From JAFAGX01 sp035624215 (lineage in GTDB: Bacteria > Acidobacteriota > Terriglobia > Terriglobales > Acidobacteriaceae), in NCBI GenBank assembly GCA_035624215.1, contig DASPRY010000003.1, positions 13,932-77,931 of the forward strand: 64,000 nt of DNA, read 5' to 3'. Position 1 is the first letter of the stretch. Every line of letters starts with the position of its first letter. Under the pieces are notes generated by a model. That model did no database searches. It saw nothing but the letters and a program-made list of their open reading frames with translations, and was not told the origin of the DNA. Below, one piece after another: positions 25,389 through 34,214 of this stretch. The translations under genes and the position numbers were made by a program.

Positions 25389-26291
25389 ATGGCGAGTTCT
25401 TCTCAACTTGTGCAGATCGAGCTTGGGCCTCCCTTGCGGCACCCCAAACCGAGTTGGCTCAAGGCCAAGGCACCGGCGGGTGAAAATTTCCATCACCTGA
25501 AACGGCTCGCCCGCGGCCTCGGACTGCATACAGTATGCGAATCTGCACAATGCCCCAACATTGGGGAGTGCTGGAACCACGGAACCGCTACGTTCATGCT
25601 GTTGGGGAATATATGTACCCGGCGCTGCGGTTTTTGTGCAGTGCCCAAGGGTAAGCCGTTGGCTATTGACTGGGAGGAGCCCCGGCGCGTTGCGCAGGCG
25701 GTGGCCAGTTTAGGTATCAAGCATGCAGTCGTGACCAGCGTAAACCGGGATGATGATAATGTTGGCGGGGCGCAGATTTTTGCTGAAACCATCCACCAAA
25801 TTCGCCACCTCTCACCCGGGTGCCGAGTCGAAGTCCTGATCCCTGATTTTCAAGGCATGGATGAGGCGCTACGGATCGTGCTCGATGCGCGCCCCGATGT
25901 GTTGAACCACAACACCGAGACTGTGCCCCGCCTCTATAGAGTGGTGCGGTCCGGCGCTCGTTACGAACGAACCTTGCGGCTGCTGGAGAGTGCAAAGCGG
26001 CTTTCGCAGGGGATGGTAACAAAATCCGGCGTGATGGTGGGCCTGGGGGAAACGATTACCGAGCTGATAGAAGTGTTTGCTGATCTTGGTTGCAGAGGAG
26101 TGGATATTCTTACGGTTGGCCAATACTTGCGCCCTTCTCGCGATCACCTTCCGATCGCGCGCTTTTACACTCCCGAGGAATTTCAGTTTCTCAAAGAGGC
26201 AGCCTTGAAGTATGGTTTTAGCCACGTAGAGTCTGGGCCGCTGGTGCGCTCAAGCTATCACGCGCACGAGCAGGCTAAGGTAACTGCCTAG
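25389..26291 (+). CDS. lipA: Lipoyl synthase
   Basis: A 300-residue radical SAM enzyme that inserts two sulfurs into protein-bound octanoyl groups. Both 4Fe-4S clusters are accounted for. The auxiliary cluster ligands are in CESAQCPNIGECW with the C-terminal Ser in RSSYHA. The SAM cluster is in CTRRCGFC (C-x3-C-x2-C). VTSVNRDDDNVGGA and NHNTETVPRLY are family blocks. lipB is not adjacent. The ATG at 25389 follows AAGAGGATC. Confidence 0.96.
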   Translation: MASSSQLVQIELGPPLRHPKPSWLKAKAPAGENFHHLKRLARGLGLHTVCESAQCPNIGECWNHGTATFMLLGNICTRRCGFCAVPKGKPLAIDWEEPRRVAQAVASLGIKHAVVTSVNRDDDNVGGAQIFAETIHQIRHLSPGCRVEVLIPDFQGMDEALRIVLDARPDVLNHNTETVPRLYRVVRSGARYERTLRLLESAKRLSQGMVTKSGVMVGLGETITELIEVFADLGCRGVDILTVGQYLRPSRDHLPIARFYTPEEFQFLKEAALKYGFSHVESGPLVRSSYHAHEQAKVTA

Positions 26292-26305
26292 GAAAACTGC
26301 CCTGG

Positions 26306-26321
26306 ATTTCCTTCGGGGAAT
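26306..26321. terminator. Weak hairpin between convergent lipA and MCE genes
   Basis: ATTTCC pairs with GGGAAT (one G-U) across a TTCG tetraloop. No clear T-run follows, so termination is only a suggestion from its position between two convergent stops. Confidence 0.3.
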
Positions 26322-26327
26322 GGATCT

Positions 26328-27407
26328 TCAAAAGATTTTGAGTTTGATGGTCAGATATTTCTTCGGATTCTGGCGGATCGCCTTAATCAGCTCACGGGTC
26401 TCAACCAAAAGCTGGTCGGTATTGTTGTAAACCGATTCGTCCTGGATCAGCTTTCCAACCGTGCCTTGCCCGGAGTTAAGCCGATCAGTGAGTGCGGAGA
26501 GTTGGGTCACGGTGTGTTTGAGCTTGTCCGCGAATTCCTGATCGTGAGTCATCGTGCCTAGCGCTCCCTTGCCGGCATTGATGTCGTCGCTGAGCTTTTT
26601 CACGTTGGCAATAGTGTCGTTGGCATTGTTATAAAGCGTGGGGTCTTTCAGGAATTTGCCGGCGGTACCCTTTCCGGCATTTAACTCGTCGATGATCCCA
26701 CTCAACTTCGCAATCACATCGTTGGCATTGTGATAGAGCTCATCGCTGACGATTGCCTTACCGATGCTGCCTTTCCCGCCGGCGACATCAGCGACCAGGC
26801 TCTGGAACTGGCCGACGGTGGAATTTAAGCGGTTATAAAGACTGGGATCGTACACCAACTTGCCAAAAGATCCTTGACCACTTTCCACGAAGGCCAAAAT
26901 GCGGTCCACACGTTTTTCCAGAGCATCCAGGTTTTGCAGCGTGCTCTGGCTGGCGCGCACGACGTCTTCAACCTGAGGAGTCTCGTGAGTTTGGAGGACG
27001 TCACCATCCTGTACTTCGGGGCCTCGTGCCTGGGAGCTATTGATATCCACATAGGTGGCGCCCAAAACTCCGGCGGTTTCCAGGCTGGTAACGGAATCTT
27101 TGCGCAGATTCTGGTGATATCTGGTGCTCACCTTCATGGTTACTTCGACGGGAGTCAGGCGATGAGCGGGGTCGAATACCACTTGCACCTTGCTGACACT
27201 GCCGATGTCCACACCCTGAAGCCGCACTACGGCGCCGGGCTGAAGGCCGGAGGCATTGTCAAAATAGGATTTGACGCTAATTTTGTGGGTGAACATGCCG
27301 CCGGTGCTGGTCATGAGCAGTATCAGAATGGCCAGGATGATGCAGCCCGCCACGACCGTGAGCCCAACCTTCAGTTCAGACCACTTCAACTGCTTCTGGC
27401 TAGGCAC
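26328..27407 (-). CDS. MCE/MlaD-type lipid-transport protein with 34-residue repeats
   Basis: The 359-residue protein has one N-terminal membrane helix (LTVVAGCIILAILILLM) and then the MCE domain at about residues 40-120 (ISVKSYFDNASGLQPGAVVRLQGVDIGSV). MCE proteins are periplasmic lipid-binding components of Mla-type ABC transporters. After a linker, residues 177-346 form five tandem units of exactly 34 residues, each beginning G(K/Q)G(S/T/A)xG. This replaces the usual coiled-coil tail. No mlaE or mlaF is adjacent, so partners must be elsewhere. The start is GTG at 27407. It is followed upstream by a membrane enzyme gene on the same strand. Confidence 0.85.
   Translation of the reverse strand: MPSQKQLKWSELKVGLTVVAGCIILAILILLMTSTGGMFTHKISVKSYFDNASGLQPGAVVRLQGVDIGSVSKVQVVFDPAHRLTPVEVTMKVSTRYHQNLRKDSVTSLETAGVLGATYVDINSSQARGPEVQDGDVLQTHETPQVEDVVRASQSTLQNLDALEKRVDRILAFVESGQGSFGKLVYDPSLYNRLNSTVGQFQSLVADVAGGKGSIGKAIVSDELYHNANDVIAKLSGIIDELNAGKGTAGKFLKDPTLYNNANDTIANVKKLSDDINAGKGALGTMTHDQEFADKLKHTVTQLSALTDRLNSGQGTVGKLIQDESVYNNTDQLLVETRELIKAIRQNPKKYLTIKLKIF
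26370..26879 (-). repeat. Five 102-bp tandem repeats coding 34-residue units
   Basis: The G(K/Q)G anchors fall at residues 177, 211, 245, 279 and 313 of the MCE protein, a spacing of exactly 34 each time, i.e. 102 bp. The consensus runs GKGxxGKxxxDxxLYNNxND. The units have diverged at DNA level, so this is an old protein repeat and not an active minisatellite. Confidence 0.8.
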
Positions 27408-27489
27408 CGGCTCTCCGCAATGTTATGACAAGCATCCGTGTTGAGGAATCCAATTTTGATCATAGCAGAGGGTCTGGCAGGTTTCGATG

Positions 27490-29895
27490 TCAGGGAAGGC
27501 TCGAACCAAATGATCGAGAAAATAAGATGGCGGCAAAATAGGCGGCTGCCCCACAGGCCAAAGTAGCGGTCAATCCGACCTGGACTGCGACGACCATAGC
27601 GAGGACCGAACCTAAAACGCTGGCACCCGCATTCAGCGCCCAGGCCCATTCCACTGCGCTTTCAGTGGCTGGATTGCCGTCATCCGGAAAGAGCCGGCGA
27701 GTTGGCAAGCCGACTAACGTACGTAGACCTGTGGGAAAGGGCATGCCCATCACGAAGCCAAGTGGTATCAGCAAAGCTGCACTGACCGCGAGTTTTGCGG
27801 CAAAGGGGAAACCCACAAGCGCTCGCAGCAGGTTGTGCAGTATTACTACGTGGATCAGCAGCCCACAGACGATCAGAGTTAAGGGGATCCATGCGCGCCC
27901 GGTGTCCATCAGCCAAGTGCGTGAGAGCAAGCTTCCAGCGCCGCTGGAAAGCAAGAGAAGGAATACCACTACCGTCAGGGCATAAGTTGGGTGCCCCAGA
28001 AACAAAACAAAGCGCTGGATAAAAGTGATTTCCACCAAAATATAACCGAGCCCAACCGCGACGAAATATAGAAGCGAAGTTGCTGGTCCATGTCTGCGGC
28101 CACCGCGCCACACAAGGGGGATAATCAGGAACGCTAGAACCGCCAGCACAGAAATAACGAGCACCATCAGTAGAACTGCAACTCCCAGGTTTACTTTCCA
28201 GTCGATTGCAGTTTTCAATTCTTCGGAGTGCATGATCTGGCCAAGTTTCAATGTTAAGAAGAAGAAAGGCGCATCGTCATTCACGGGCGCAACATTGTAG
28301 GGATACTGCCGTGCAAAGGCGTAGGGATCGTTGCGGGCGATCAGCGAAGAAAACGGGTTGGAAAGCGGCTGCGAAGGCAGATAAAGAACAGCCAAGTTTG
28401 GATTGTTTTCCAGATGGGAGCGCACGGACTCCTCTTCTGCGGCGGTGAAGGGACTTTTTTTGGCGAGAACGGCGACCGGGATGCCATCCTGGTTGAGTTC
28501 GCCGGCGGAAACAATGATGAAGTTCCGGGACGGATTGTTCACCCCCAGCTCATGCAGAGCTTCCATTGCGACTGAGACGACGCGCAGGGCTTCGCGTGGC
28601 TGCTGGAATTCCCAACGGGTGATGGCGATTAGCCCGTCAGGATTTAGATGATCGAAGTAGGAGCGAAATGCCTCCACGGTATAGAGGCTATTCTCGCTTA
28701 AGGCAAATGCTCCTGCGGCGGTCGAGGCCCAGGTATCGACCAGAGTCATCTGCACGACGTCGAAGTTCTGGTTGCTGCTGCGAATGAAGGAGCGACCGTC
28801 GCTGATGTATATGTGTACGTCCGGGCGCTGGTAGAGATGATAGCTGTAGTCAGCATAGCGGCCGCGCATGACGGAATTGACGATGATGGGATTGATCTCG
28901 ATTCCGGTGACACTGGGGCTGCCATTGGCGACGGCGCGCAAGACGTCGACGCCGCCGCCCGGGCCGATGATTGCGTAGGTTCCGTGTGGCCGAATTACAT
29001 TGGCAAGGGCGGGCGGAGCGGCCATCAGATCGCTTTGCCACTCGCTGCCCTGCCACTGCCCGGGGTCAGCATTCATGATGTAGGTCGAGGCGTCTGCATC
29101 AATGACAATGGCTTTTGCGTCGCCCAGGCGATCGACTTCAATGCGTGAAATCGCGTTCCAGCGTGAAAATTCGACCCAGGAGGGATCGCGAAATCGCCCT
29201 TTCGCATAAACCACGTCGATGAGTCTGCCGGAATGATTTGCGGCAACGATCAGCAGCAAAATGGCCGCCAAGACGAAGGCCAACTTTCGTATCGCGCGGC
29301 TCAAGGCCCACACCGCGGCCGCAGCGGCCGACATCAGAGCGGAAAACATTAGCGTGTTCGGACCACCGAGCAGATTGAGTAGGGGAACGACTGCCAGGCA
29401 GGCGACAGCTCCACCGACGAGATCGGCTCCGTAGAGTTTTGGAATGTGTTGCGCTTCGCGGGCAAATATTGTCGAAAATTCCAATCCTGTAACGAAAAAC
29501 GGTACTGCGGAAGCCAGGTACGTGGCGGACAGGTTCAGGAAATTTGCTCCCGAAAGCTCGAGCGAGACAGGAACGTGAAGGACAATCTCCAGAATGGACG
29601 GTATGACCAGCGCATTGGCGCAAGACAAAATGCTCAACAGGCTGCGAACTTCGAAACGTGCCAGCCAATTCCTGGCCAGGTAGGCGAAGACGCCGCCGGA
29701 ACCGAGGCCCAACAGAGCAATGGAGATCGCAAGAAAAGCGAAATGGTAGAACAGAACGACAGAAAAGAGACGAGTGAGAGCCAATTCCAGCAGCAGGGCA
29801 GAAAAACTGCTGATTGCCATTCCGGCAATGAAGACCATGGGTCGTGTTCTTGAAGAGATATTCGTTAGCAATCCCGGAATGGCGTTCGTAGTCAC
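27490..29895 (-). CDS. Large membrane protein with spermidine-synthase-like methyltransferase fold
   Basis: An 801-residue protein with about six N-terminal membrane helices, a central soluble Rossmann-like domain (residues about 290-500) and several C-terminal membrane helices. The soluble domain has a glycine-rich nucleotide loop, YAIIGPGGGVDVLRAV, followed by an acidic residue in VTGIEINP, the layout of spermidine-synthase/SAM-dependent enzymes. Membrane-fused forms of this family are frequent in Acidobacteriota and other soil bacteria; their substrate is unknown. The start is GTG 29895, but the ATG at 29838 is also plausible. A second, shorter relative is encoded at 61.4-63.0 kb. Confidence 0.8.
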   Translation of the reverse strand: MTTNAIPGLLTNISSRTRPMVFIAGMAISSFSALLLELALTRLFSVVLFYHFAFLAISIALLGLGSGGVFAYLARNWLARFEVRSLLSILSCANALVIPSILEIVLHVPVSLELSGANFLNLSATYLASAVPFFVTGLEFSTIFAREAQHIPKLYGADLVGGAVACLAVVPLLNLLGGPNTLMFSALMSAAAAAVWALSRAIRKLAFVLAAILLLIVAANHSGRLIDVVYAKGRFRDPSWVEFSRWNAISRIEVDRLGDAKAIVIDADASTYIMNADPGQWQGSEWQSDLMAAPPALANVIRPHGTYAIIGPGGGVDVLRAVANGSPSVTGIEINPIIVNSVMRGRYADYSYHLYQRPDVHIYISDGRSFIRSSNQNFDVVQMTLVDTWASTAAGAFALSENSLYTVEAFRSYFDHLNPDGLIAITRWEFQQPREALRVVSVAMEALHELGVNNPSRNFIIVSAGELNQDGIPVAVLAKKSPFTAAEEESVRSHLENNPNLAVLYLPSQPLSNPFSSLIARNDPYAFARQYPYNVAPVNDDAPFFFLTLKLGQIMHSEELKTAIDWKVNLGVAVLLMVLVISVLAVLAFLIIPLVWRGGRRHGPATSLLYFVAVGLGYILVEITFIQRFVLFLGHPTYALTVVVFLLLLSSGAGSLLSRTWLMDTGRAWIPLTLIVCGLLIHVVILHNLLRALVGFPFAAKLAVSAALLIPLGFVMGMPFPTGLRTLVGLPTRRLFPDDGNPATESAVEWAWALNAGASVLGSVLAMVVAVQVGLTATLACGAAAYFAAILFSRSFGSSLP

Positions 29896-29951
29896 CTAGG
29901 TGCCCTGAGAAAAGCGACAGTCTAACAGAAGAATTTTGGCACTTAAGCCAG

Positions 29952-30329
29952 CTAATTTTCGAGAATGACTTGGGCGATGGCCACTTGTTCAGTGTGGGAA
30001 ATAGAAAGCGCGATATGCTTGGTGCCGAGCTTGTTGGCGAATTCTGCTGCCTTGCCGTGAAAGGTGATGGTGGGCCGGCCACCGGGCAAGCGTGAAATTT
30101 CCACATCTCGCCAGGTCACCCCGCAGTTCCAGCCCGTTCCAATGGCCTTCATGGCTGCTTCCTTTGCGGCGAAGCGCGCAGCGTAGCGCTCCAGGCGGTT
30201 AGCTTTACTTTCACAGTAGCGAATCTCTCCCTCGGTAAAGACCCGGTTGAGGAACCGATTGCCAAAGCGCTCGATGGAGGCGGCGATCCGTGGTACTTCA
30301 GCGATATCGATTCCACTGCCGACGATCAT
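29952..30329 (-). CDS. acpS: Holo-acyl-carrier-protein synthase
   Basis: A 125-residue AcpS that transfers 4'-phosphopantetheine from CoA to the Ser of ACP. Diagnostic motifs are GIDIAEVPRI (Mg-binding Asp), FTEGEIRYC and RFAAKEAAMKAIG (Glu and Lys). Its substrates are probably the two ACPs encoded at 20.6-21.1 kb. The ATG has a modest ribosome site. It lies 55 bases downstream of the DUF488 gene on the same strand. Confidence 0.95.
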   Translation of the reverse strand: MIVGSGIDIAEVPRIAASIERFGNRFLNRVFTEGEIRYCESKANRLERYAARFAAKEAAMKAIGTGWNCGVTWRDVEISRLPGGRPTITFHGKAAEFANKLGTKHIALSISHTEQVAIAQVILEN

Positions 30330-30384
30330 TCCGCCAAGTTAGCACAACGAAGCGAGTCAAACGCCCGATTATTTCGTCGCTGCT

Positions 30385-30915
30385 CTACAGCAAAAAGTCT
30401 CCCCGGTAGATGACCTGCCCGTCCACCAAGCGAGCTTCGGCCATTAGCTCATGAGGTTTCATAGGACCATGGCCGTCGATGTGCTGCACCTCATGGCCGT
30501 GTGCCACCAGCCAGTCAGAAACCAGCATGCGGTGGCAGCGGAAATAAAGCCGCTCCGCACACATATACGCGGTGCGGGAGTGCTCTGCCAATCCGATAAG
30601 ATCATCGATCGCCTGACGGAAATGTTCCGTCAGCATGTAATCGGCATAGTTGCGAAAGCCCTGGTTTCGCAGAGCGACATGGGGAGAATCCTCGCGGATC
30701 TTCTTGCGAAGCCCGCCAAGCTCCTTCATCCAGACGTACCGGATGCCGGCTTCGGGCAGACTCGTTTCAAGGCACTCGCGGTTGAAATGCGGCAGGCGGC
30801 GTGACATGGGAAATGAACGGATGTCGACCAGTGTTTCGATGCGATGGGATTTCAGGACCTCGGTCATCTCTTCGATCGTGCGGGTGGAATGACCGATGGT
30901 GAATATGGTCGCCAC
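30385..30915 (-). CDS. DUF488 family protein
   Basis: A 176-residue protein with the DUF488 hallmarks TIGHSTRTIEEM, LVDIRSFPMSRR, and the conserved Cys-containing block MCAERLYFRCHR near residue 125. The family is cytosolic, widespread and of unknown biochemical role; the CxE and CHR residues resemble a metal or nucleic-acid site. It starts at GTG 30915. It lies between selA and acpS, all on the minus strand, but with no obvious functional link. Confidence 0.88.
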   Translation of the reverse strand: MATIFTIGHSTRTIEEMTEVLKSHRIETLVDIRSFPMSRRLPHFNRECLETSLPEAGIRYVWMKELGGLRKKIREDSPHVALRNQGFRNYADYMLTEHFRQAIDDLIGLAEHSRTAYMCAERLYFRCHRMLVSDWLVAHGHEVQHIDGHGPMKPHELMAEARLVDGQVIYRGDFLL

Positions 30916-30968
30916 AAAATGATGTCAGTTTGCAGACGTCATGCCAGTCGCGGTTCCACCTGGCTGCT

Positions 30969-32408
30969 TCAGCGGCCGATTTGCTCGAGGGCCTGAATCA
31001 GAGCTTCGTCCTGCTCTGGGAACACGGTTCGCAGATCGAGCAGCACGCGTCCGTCTTCGACGCGTGCGATCACCGGTGGATTGGAGGCGCGGAGCTTGGC
31101 TGCAATCTCATCCGCGCTTAGCCCATCACGCAAAACAGCAATGAGACGGGTGGGAAGCACGGCCGAAGGTGCCGCGCCGCCGCCGATCACGGATTCGCCG
31201 TCAGTGAGCTCAAGCACCAGCCTTGAGGATCGCAGTTCGTTGACTGCTGCCTCGGCCCGCTTCGCGATGTTCTCTTTGGAAAGCCGTATCATGCGAACTG
31301 CGGGAATGGCATCGTGATCGCCCTTGAGATATGCCATCAGGGTTGCTTCCAGAGCGGCATAAGTCATTTTGTCCACACGAAGCGCGCGAAACAGAGAATT
31401 CGACCGCATCCGGGCAACCAGATCGGCACGGCCGCTAATCATGCCCGCTTGCGGGCCGCCCAACAGCTTGTCGCCGCTGTAAGTCACGACATCAACCCCG
31501 CTTCGCAGGCTGTCAATGACAGTAGGCTCACCGGTAAGACCAACGGAGCGCAGATCGAACAGAGCGCCGCTGCCCAAATCTTCCATGAGCGGAATCCGGC
31601 GCTGGCGGGCTAATCGAACTAACTCCTCGAGCTCGGGTTGCTCGGTGAATCCGGTGATCTGGAAATTCGAGCGGTGCACGCGAAGCAGGAGCCGCGTCTT
31701 TTCACCGATGGCTTGCTCGTAATCGCGGATGCGGGTGCGGTTGGTGGTGCCCACTTCGCGCAGCGTGGCATTCGATTTGGCCATTACATCGGGAATCCGG
31801 AATGATCCACCGATCTCAACCAGTTCGCCGCGCGAGACGATGACCTCGCCGCCTTCCGCCAAGGTGTTAAGGGCCAGAAGGACCGCGGCGGCATTGTTGT
31901 TCACAACGATCGTCGAAATTTCTGGCGGGGCTTGTCCCGGCGTGCCAGGCGGTTCGGTGCCTTCCTTCAAAAGTCTGCGGAAGAGGCGCTCGACGTGGAC
32001 ATCGCGCTTGCCTCGTTGTCCGGCGAGCAAATCGAATTCGAGGTTGGAATAGCTCAGCGAGGTATGACGAATGTGGTCAACGACGGCCGGCGGAAGCGGC
32101 GCCCGTCCCAGATTGGTATGCAGGATAACGCCCGTGGCATTGATGACCGGCCTCAGGGAGTAGTTCAGGGCTTGCCGGAGTTGTCGCTCGACCGCGGCAT
32201 CGATCTGAGAGAGCGCGAGGTCAATCTTTTGGGCATCTAGTCTGCCAGCATCGATTTCGCCGCGCAACGCGGAAACCACGGTTCGCACGGCATCGGTCAC
32301 TGCCACTTGCCCTTCCTGCATGACCAGAGCAGCGAGACCGGGCCGGCGGGTCAGCTCATCCACCGAAGGAAGTCTGCGATAGAGCTCGCTTTTGGATTCG
32401 GTCAGCAC
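30969..32408 (-). CDS. selA: L-seryl-tRNA(Sec) selenium transferase
   Basis: The 479-residue PLP enzyme converts Ser-tRNA(Sec) to Sec-tRNA(Sec) with selenophosphate. The PLP lysine is K314 in TYSGDKLLGGPQAG. Other family features are RPVINATGVILHTNLGRAPLP, YSNLEFDLLAGQRG with RGKRDVHVE, and EVGTTNRTRIRDYE. The start is GTG at 32408. selB, selC (tRNA-Sec) and selD are not seen in the window. Some bacteria keep SelA-like proteins without selenocysteine, so the role depends on the rest of the genome. The fit to true SelA is nevertheless good. Confidence 0.93.
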   Translation of the reverse strand: MLTESKSELYRRLPSVDELTRRPGLAALVMQEGQVAVTDAVRTVVSALRGEIDAGRLDAQKIDLALSQIDAAVERQLRQALNYSLRPVINATGVILHTNLGRAPLPPAVVDHIRHTSLSYSNLEFDLLAGQRGKRDVHVERLFRRLLKEGTEPPGTPGQAPPEISTIVVNNNAAAVLLALNTLAEGGEVIVSRGELVEIGGSFRIPDVMAKSNATLREVGTTNRTRIRDYEQAIGEKTRLLLRVHRSNFQITGFTEQPELEELVRLARQRRIPLMEDLGSGALFDLRSVGLTGEPTVIDSLRSGVDVVTYSGDKLLGGPQAGMISGRADLVARMRSNSLFRALRVDKMTYAALEATLMAYLKGDHDAIPAVRMIRLSKENIAKRAEAAVNELRSSRLVLELTDGESVIGGGAAPSAVLPTRLIAVLRDGLSADEIAAKLRASNPPVIARVEDGRVLLDLRTVFPEQDEALIQALEQIGR

Positions 32409-32464
32409 TGGCGATGATTATCCCATTGGCGGCAAGCTGACGCCAAAACGGCGCCACCCGGCAG

Positions 32465-33418
32465 CTAGTCGTTCTCGCAATCCGTGGTTTCCGGATTCAT
32501 CCGGCCCAGTGGCCGGAGACTTTTTGTGCTGCGAAGCCGCAGAAGCCACTGAGCGCTCACATACATGACAAAGCACTCGAGCGCGAAGGGAAGAAAGCCG
32601 AGGTAGCCCGGCAACGGCATTTCAAAGATCTTCCATTGCTGAAACATAGGGAAGATGTAATGCCACTTTGCGGCAGCCCAGTAATTCCAGAATTCCCATA
32701 GCCATCCGCAGACAAATCCGGAAGCCAGAAGCGAGTAGAAGCGGGAGCGACTGCCTTCGGCGAGAGCGCCGATCAAGGAAGGCAATCCCAGCCGGTAATT
32801 GATGGGATCGAGGAGAAAGACAAACCCAATCCAGACCAGAACGAACAGACGCGCCGCTACAGTTTGTGGCGCGAGCAAAGGCGTTAAGAGACACATCGCG
32901 CCAACAAGAATCATTCCATTTTGCGCGAAGCGTGAAAATCTGACCGGCGAATCTGGTCGAAACCATCGGAATGACTCAATCAGATCGGCGGTTTGGAAGA
33001 TTCCGGGAGTGATCGTGGCAAATGACCATCCGTAGCCGAGCACTGCAAGGGGCCAGGCTTGGGGAAGGCCGGTGTAGGTCCAGTTTTGCAGCCGCAAGTT
33101 GTAAGCCTCGAAAATCAGCCAGAGGGGCACGGAGAGCAAGGCCACGCGAACAAACTGCCAAGCCTCGTCGTGCAGGCGGGAACGTCCACGGACTGCGAGT
33201 ACAGCCGCATCGGCAAGCAGGATGTAACACGTCCAGGCAATGGGGGTGAAATAGACTGCCACAGGTTGCACCCCGCGCAGCATGAGGCACTCAGCCCCCA
33301 CCAAGGCGATCAGCCCTGCCCAGCCGTAAGTGGCCAAAGCGGTTTGTTTGTGGCGAAAAAATTCAATCACCAGGATCGCAATCGTCAGAAAGGTGATCGC
33401 CACACCCGCGAAAGTCAT
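32465..33418 (-). CDS. Polytopic membrane protein of unknown function
   Basis: The 317-residue protein has about eight hydrophobic segments (for example GVAITFLTIAILVIEF, LIALVGAECLML, RLFVLVWIGFVFLLDPINYRLG). Trp/Tyr-rich loops WLWEFWNYWAAAKWHYIFP and PLPGYLGFLPFALECFVMY sit near the C terminus. The latter recall lycopene-cyclase/carotenoid-membrane-protein loops, but the match is too weak to name. It starts at ATG 33418 and is immediately upstream of selA on the same strand (56-base gap). The function is not assigned. Confidence 0.75.
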   Translation of the reverse strand: MTFAGVAITFLTIAILVIEFFRHKQTALATYGWAGLIALVGAECLMLRGVQPVAVYFTPIAWTCYILLADAAVLAVRGRSRLHDEAWQFVRVALLSVPLWLIFEAYNLRLQNWTYTGLPQAWPLAVLGYGWSFATITPGIFQTADLIESFRWFRPDSPVRFSRFAQNGMILVGAMCLLTPLLAPQTVAARLFVLVWIGFVFLLDPINYRLGLPSLIGALAEGSRSRFYSLLASGFVCGWLWEFWNYWAAAKWHYIFPMFQQWKIFEMPLPGYLGFLPFALECFVMYVSAQWLLRLRSTKSLRPLGRMNPETTDCEND

Positions 33419-33525
33419 ATTGCCGATACTAACGCACCGAAGTATTGATTACTCCCGTAATCAGAGATGCAGACGCACTGTTGTGGAAAGGGGAGCACGG
33501 GCGGCAATCTATTTGGAGAAGAGCT

Positions 33526-33804
33526 ATGTCAGTACACAATTTGCCTGACTTCAAGACTCAACTAACCGGCAAACGCGTGATCGTGAAAATCTCGCTCTTC
33601 AGCCGGGCATTTGCCGGGACGATTGTGGCCACCGATGACACCGGATTTTGCCTGTGGAGCGACGAGATGGTCACAGCTCTGCGCGAAATTACTGGCAGTC
33701 TAATGAACGGCATGGATGCTCCGCGTGTTTACCTGCCCTTCGCGAAATTGGAGTGGCTGGTCTCGTCGGAGTCGAAGGCAGCAGCCGCTTCGAGCGTTCT
33801 GTAA
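33526..33804 (+). CDS. Small protein, possibly Sm/LSM-like fold
   Basis: A 92-residue protein with a strand-rich core: KRVIVKISLFSRAFAGTIVATDDTGFCLWSDE, then PRVYLPFAKLEWLV. The order of two short strands, a turn and a bent strand resembles Sm/Hfq-like barrels, but the family motifs are not clear enough to claim an RNA-binding role. The ATG at 33526 follows TTTGGAGAAGA. It lies alone, 159 bases before the tRNA-Val gene. The earlier in-frame start at 33445 adds residues without protein character. Confidence 0.55.
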   Translation: MSVHNLPDFKTQLTGKRVIVKISLFSRAFAGTIVATDDTGFCLWSDEMVTALREITGSLMNGMDAPRVYLPFAKLEWLVSSESKAAAASSVL

Positions 33805-33963
33805 AGAAGAAGCAATCTCCAAGCAGGCCCGAGCTGGATAGTCGGTTTCCGTCGATGGACGAGAAAGCGGAGCGCTACTGGCGTAGTATGCTGTAATCGC
33901 GAAATTTGGTAGGCTTTGAAGATAGCGGCTGGCATGCGATGTTCCGCAGTCCAGTTAGCAACA

Positions 33964-34038
33964 GGGCGCTTAACTCAGCGGTAGAGTGCCATCTTCACAC
34001 GGTGGAAGTCATAGGTTCGAATCCTATAGCGCCCACCA
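33964..34038 (+). tRNA. tRNA-Val(CAC)
   Basis: Acceptor stem GGGCGCT pairs with AGCGCCC, followed by discriminator A and an encoded CCA (34036-34038). D-arm ACTC/GAGT, anticodon stem CCATC/GGTGG with loop TTCACAC (anticodon CAC, reading GUG Val), and T-arm ATAGG-TTCGAAT-CCTAT are all intact. No duplicated tRNA 3' end was noticed nearby, so there is no sign of an integrated element here. Confidence 0.95.
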
Positions 34039-34056
34039 TCGAACTCATTGTAGAAA

Positions 34057-34076
34057 CTGGGGTTCGATGACCCCAG
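34057..34076 (+). terminator. Hairpin after tRNA-Val
   Basis: CTGGGGT pairs with ACCCCAG over a 6-base loop, 19 bases after the tRNA CCA. There is no run of Ts behind it, so it may be a processing or weak termination signal. Confidence 0.35.
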
Positions 34077-34214
34077 GCTCCTACTTGGCCACGAAGCTCT
34101 CACCATAATTGGAAAATCGGCGGCTGAGGACCTGCATCGCTCATAAGCTGCGCGAATCCGTTCAAGACCATCCGGTTGAAGTGCTGAAGCACAGGAATAT
34201 AATTGCGCACACGG

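Noticed and set aside
33964..34038. tRNA-Val as a possible integration site of a mobile element
   Set aside because: No repeated tRNA 3' end, integrase or phage-like gene was noticed in the neighbourhood.
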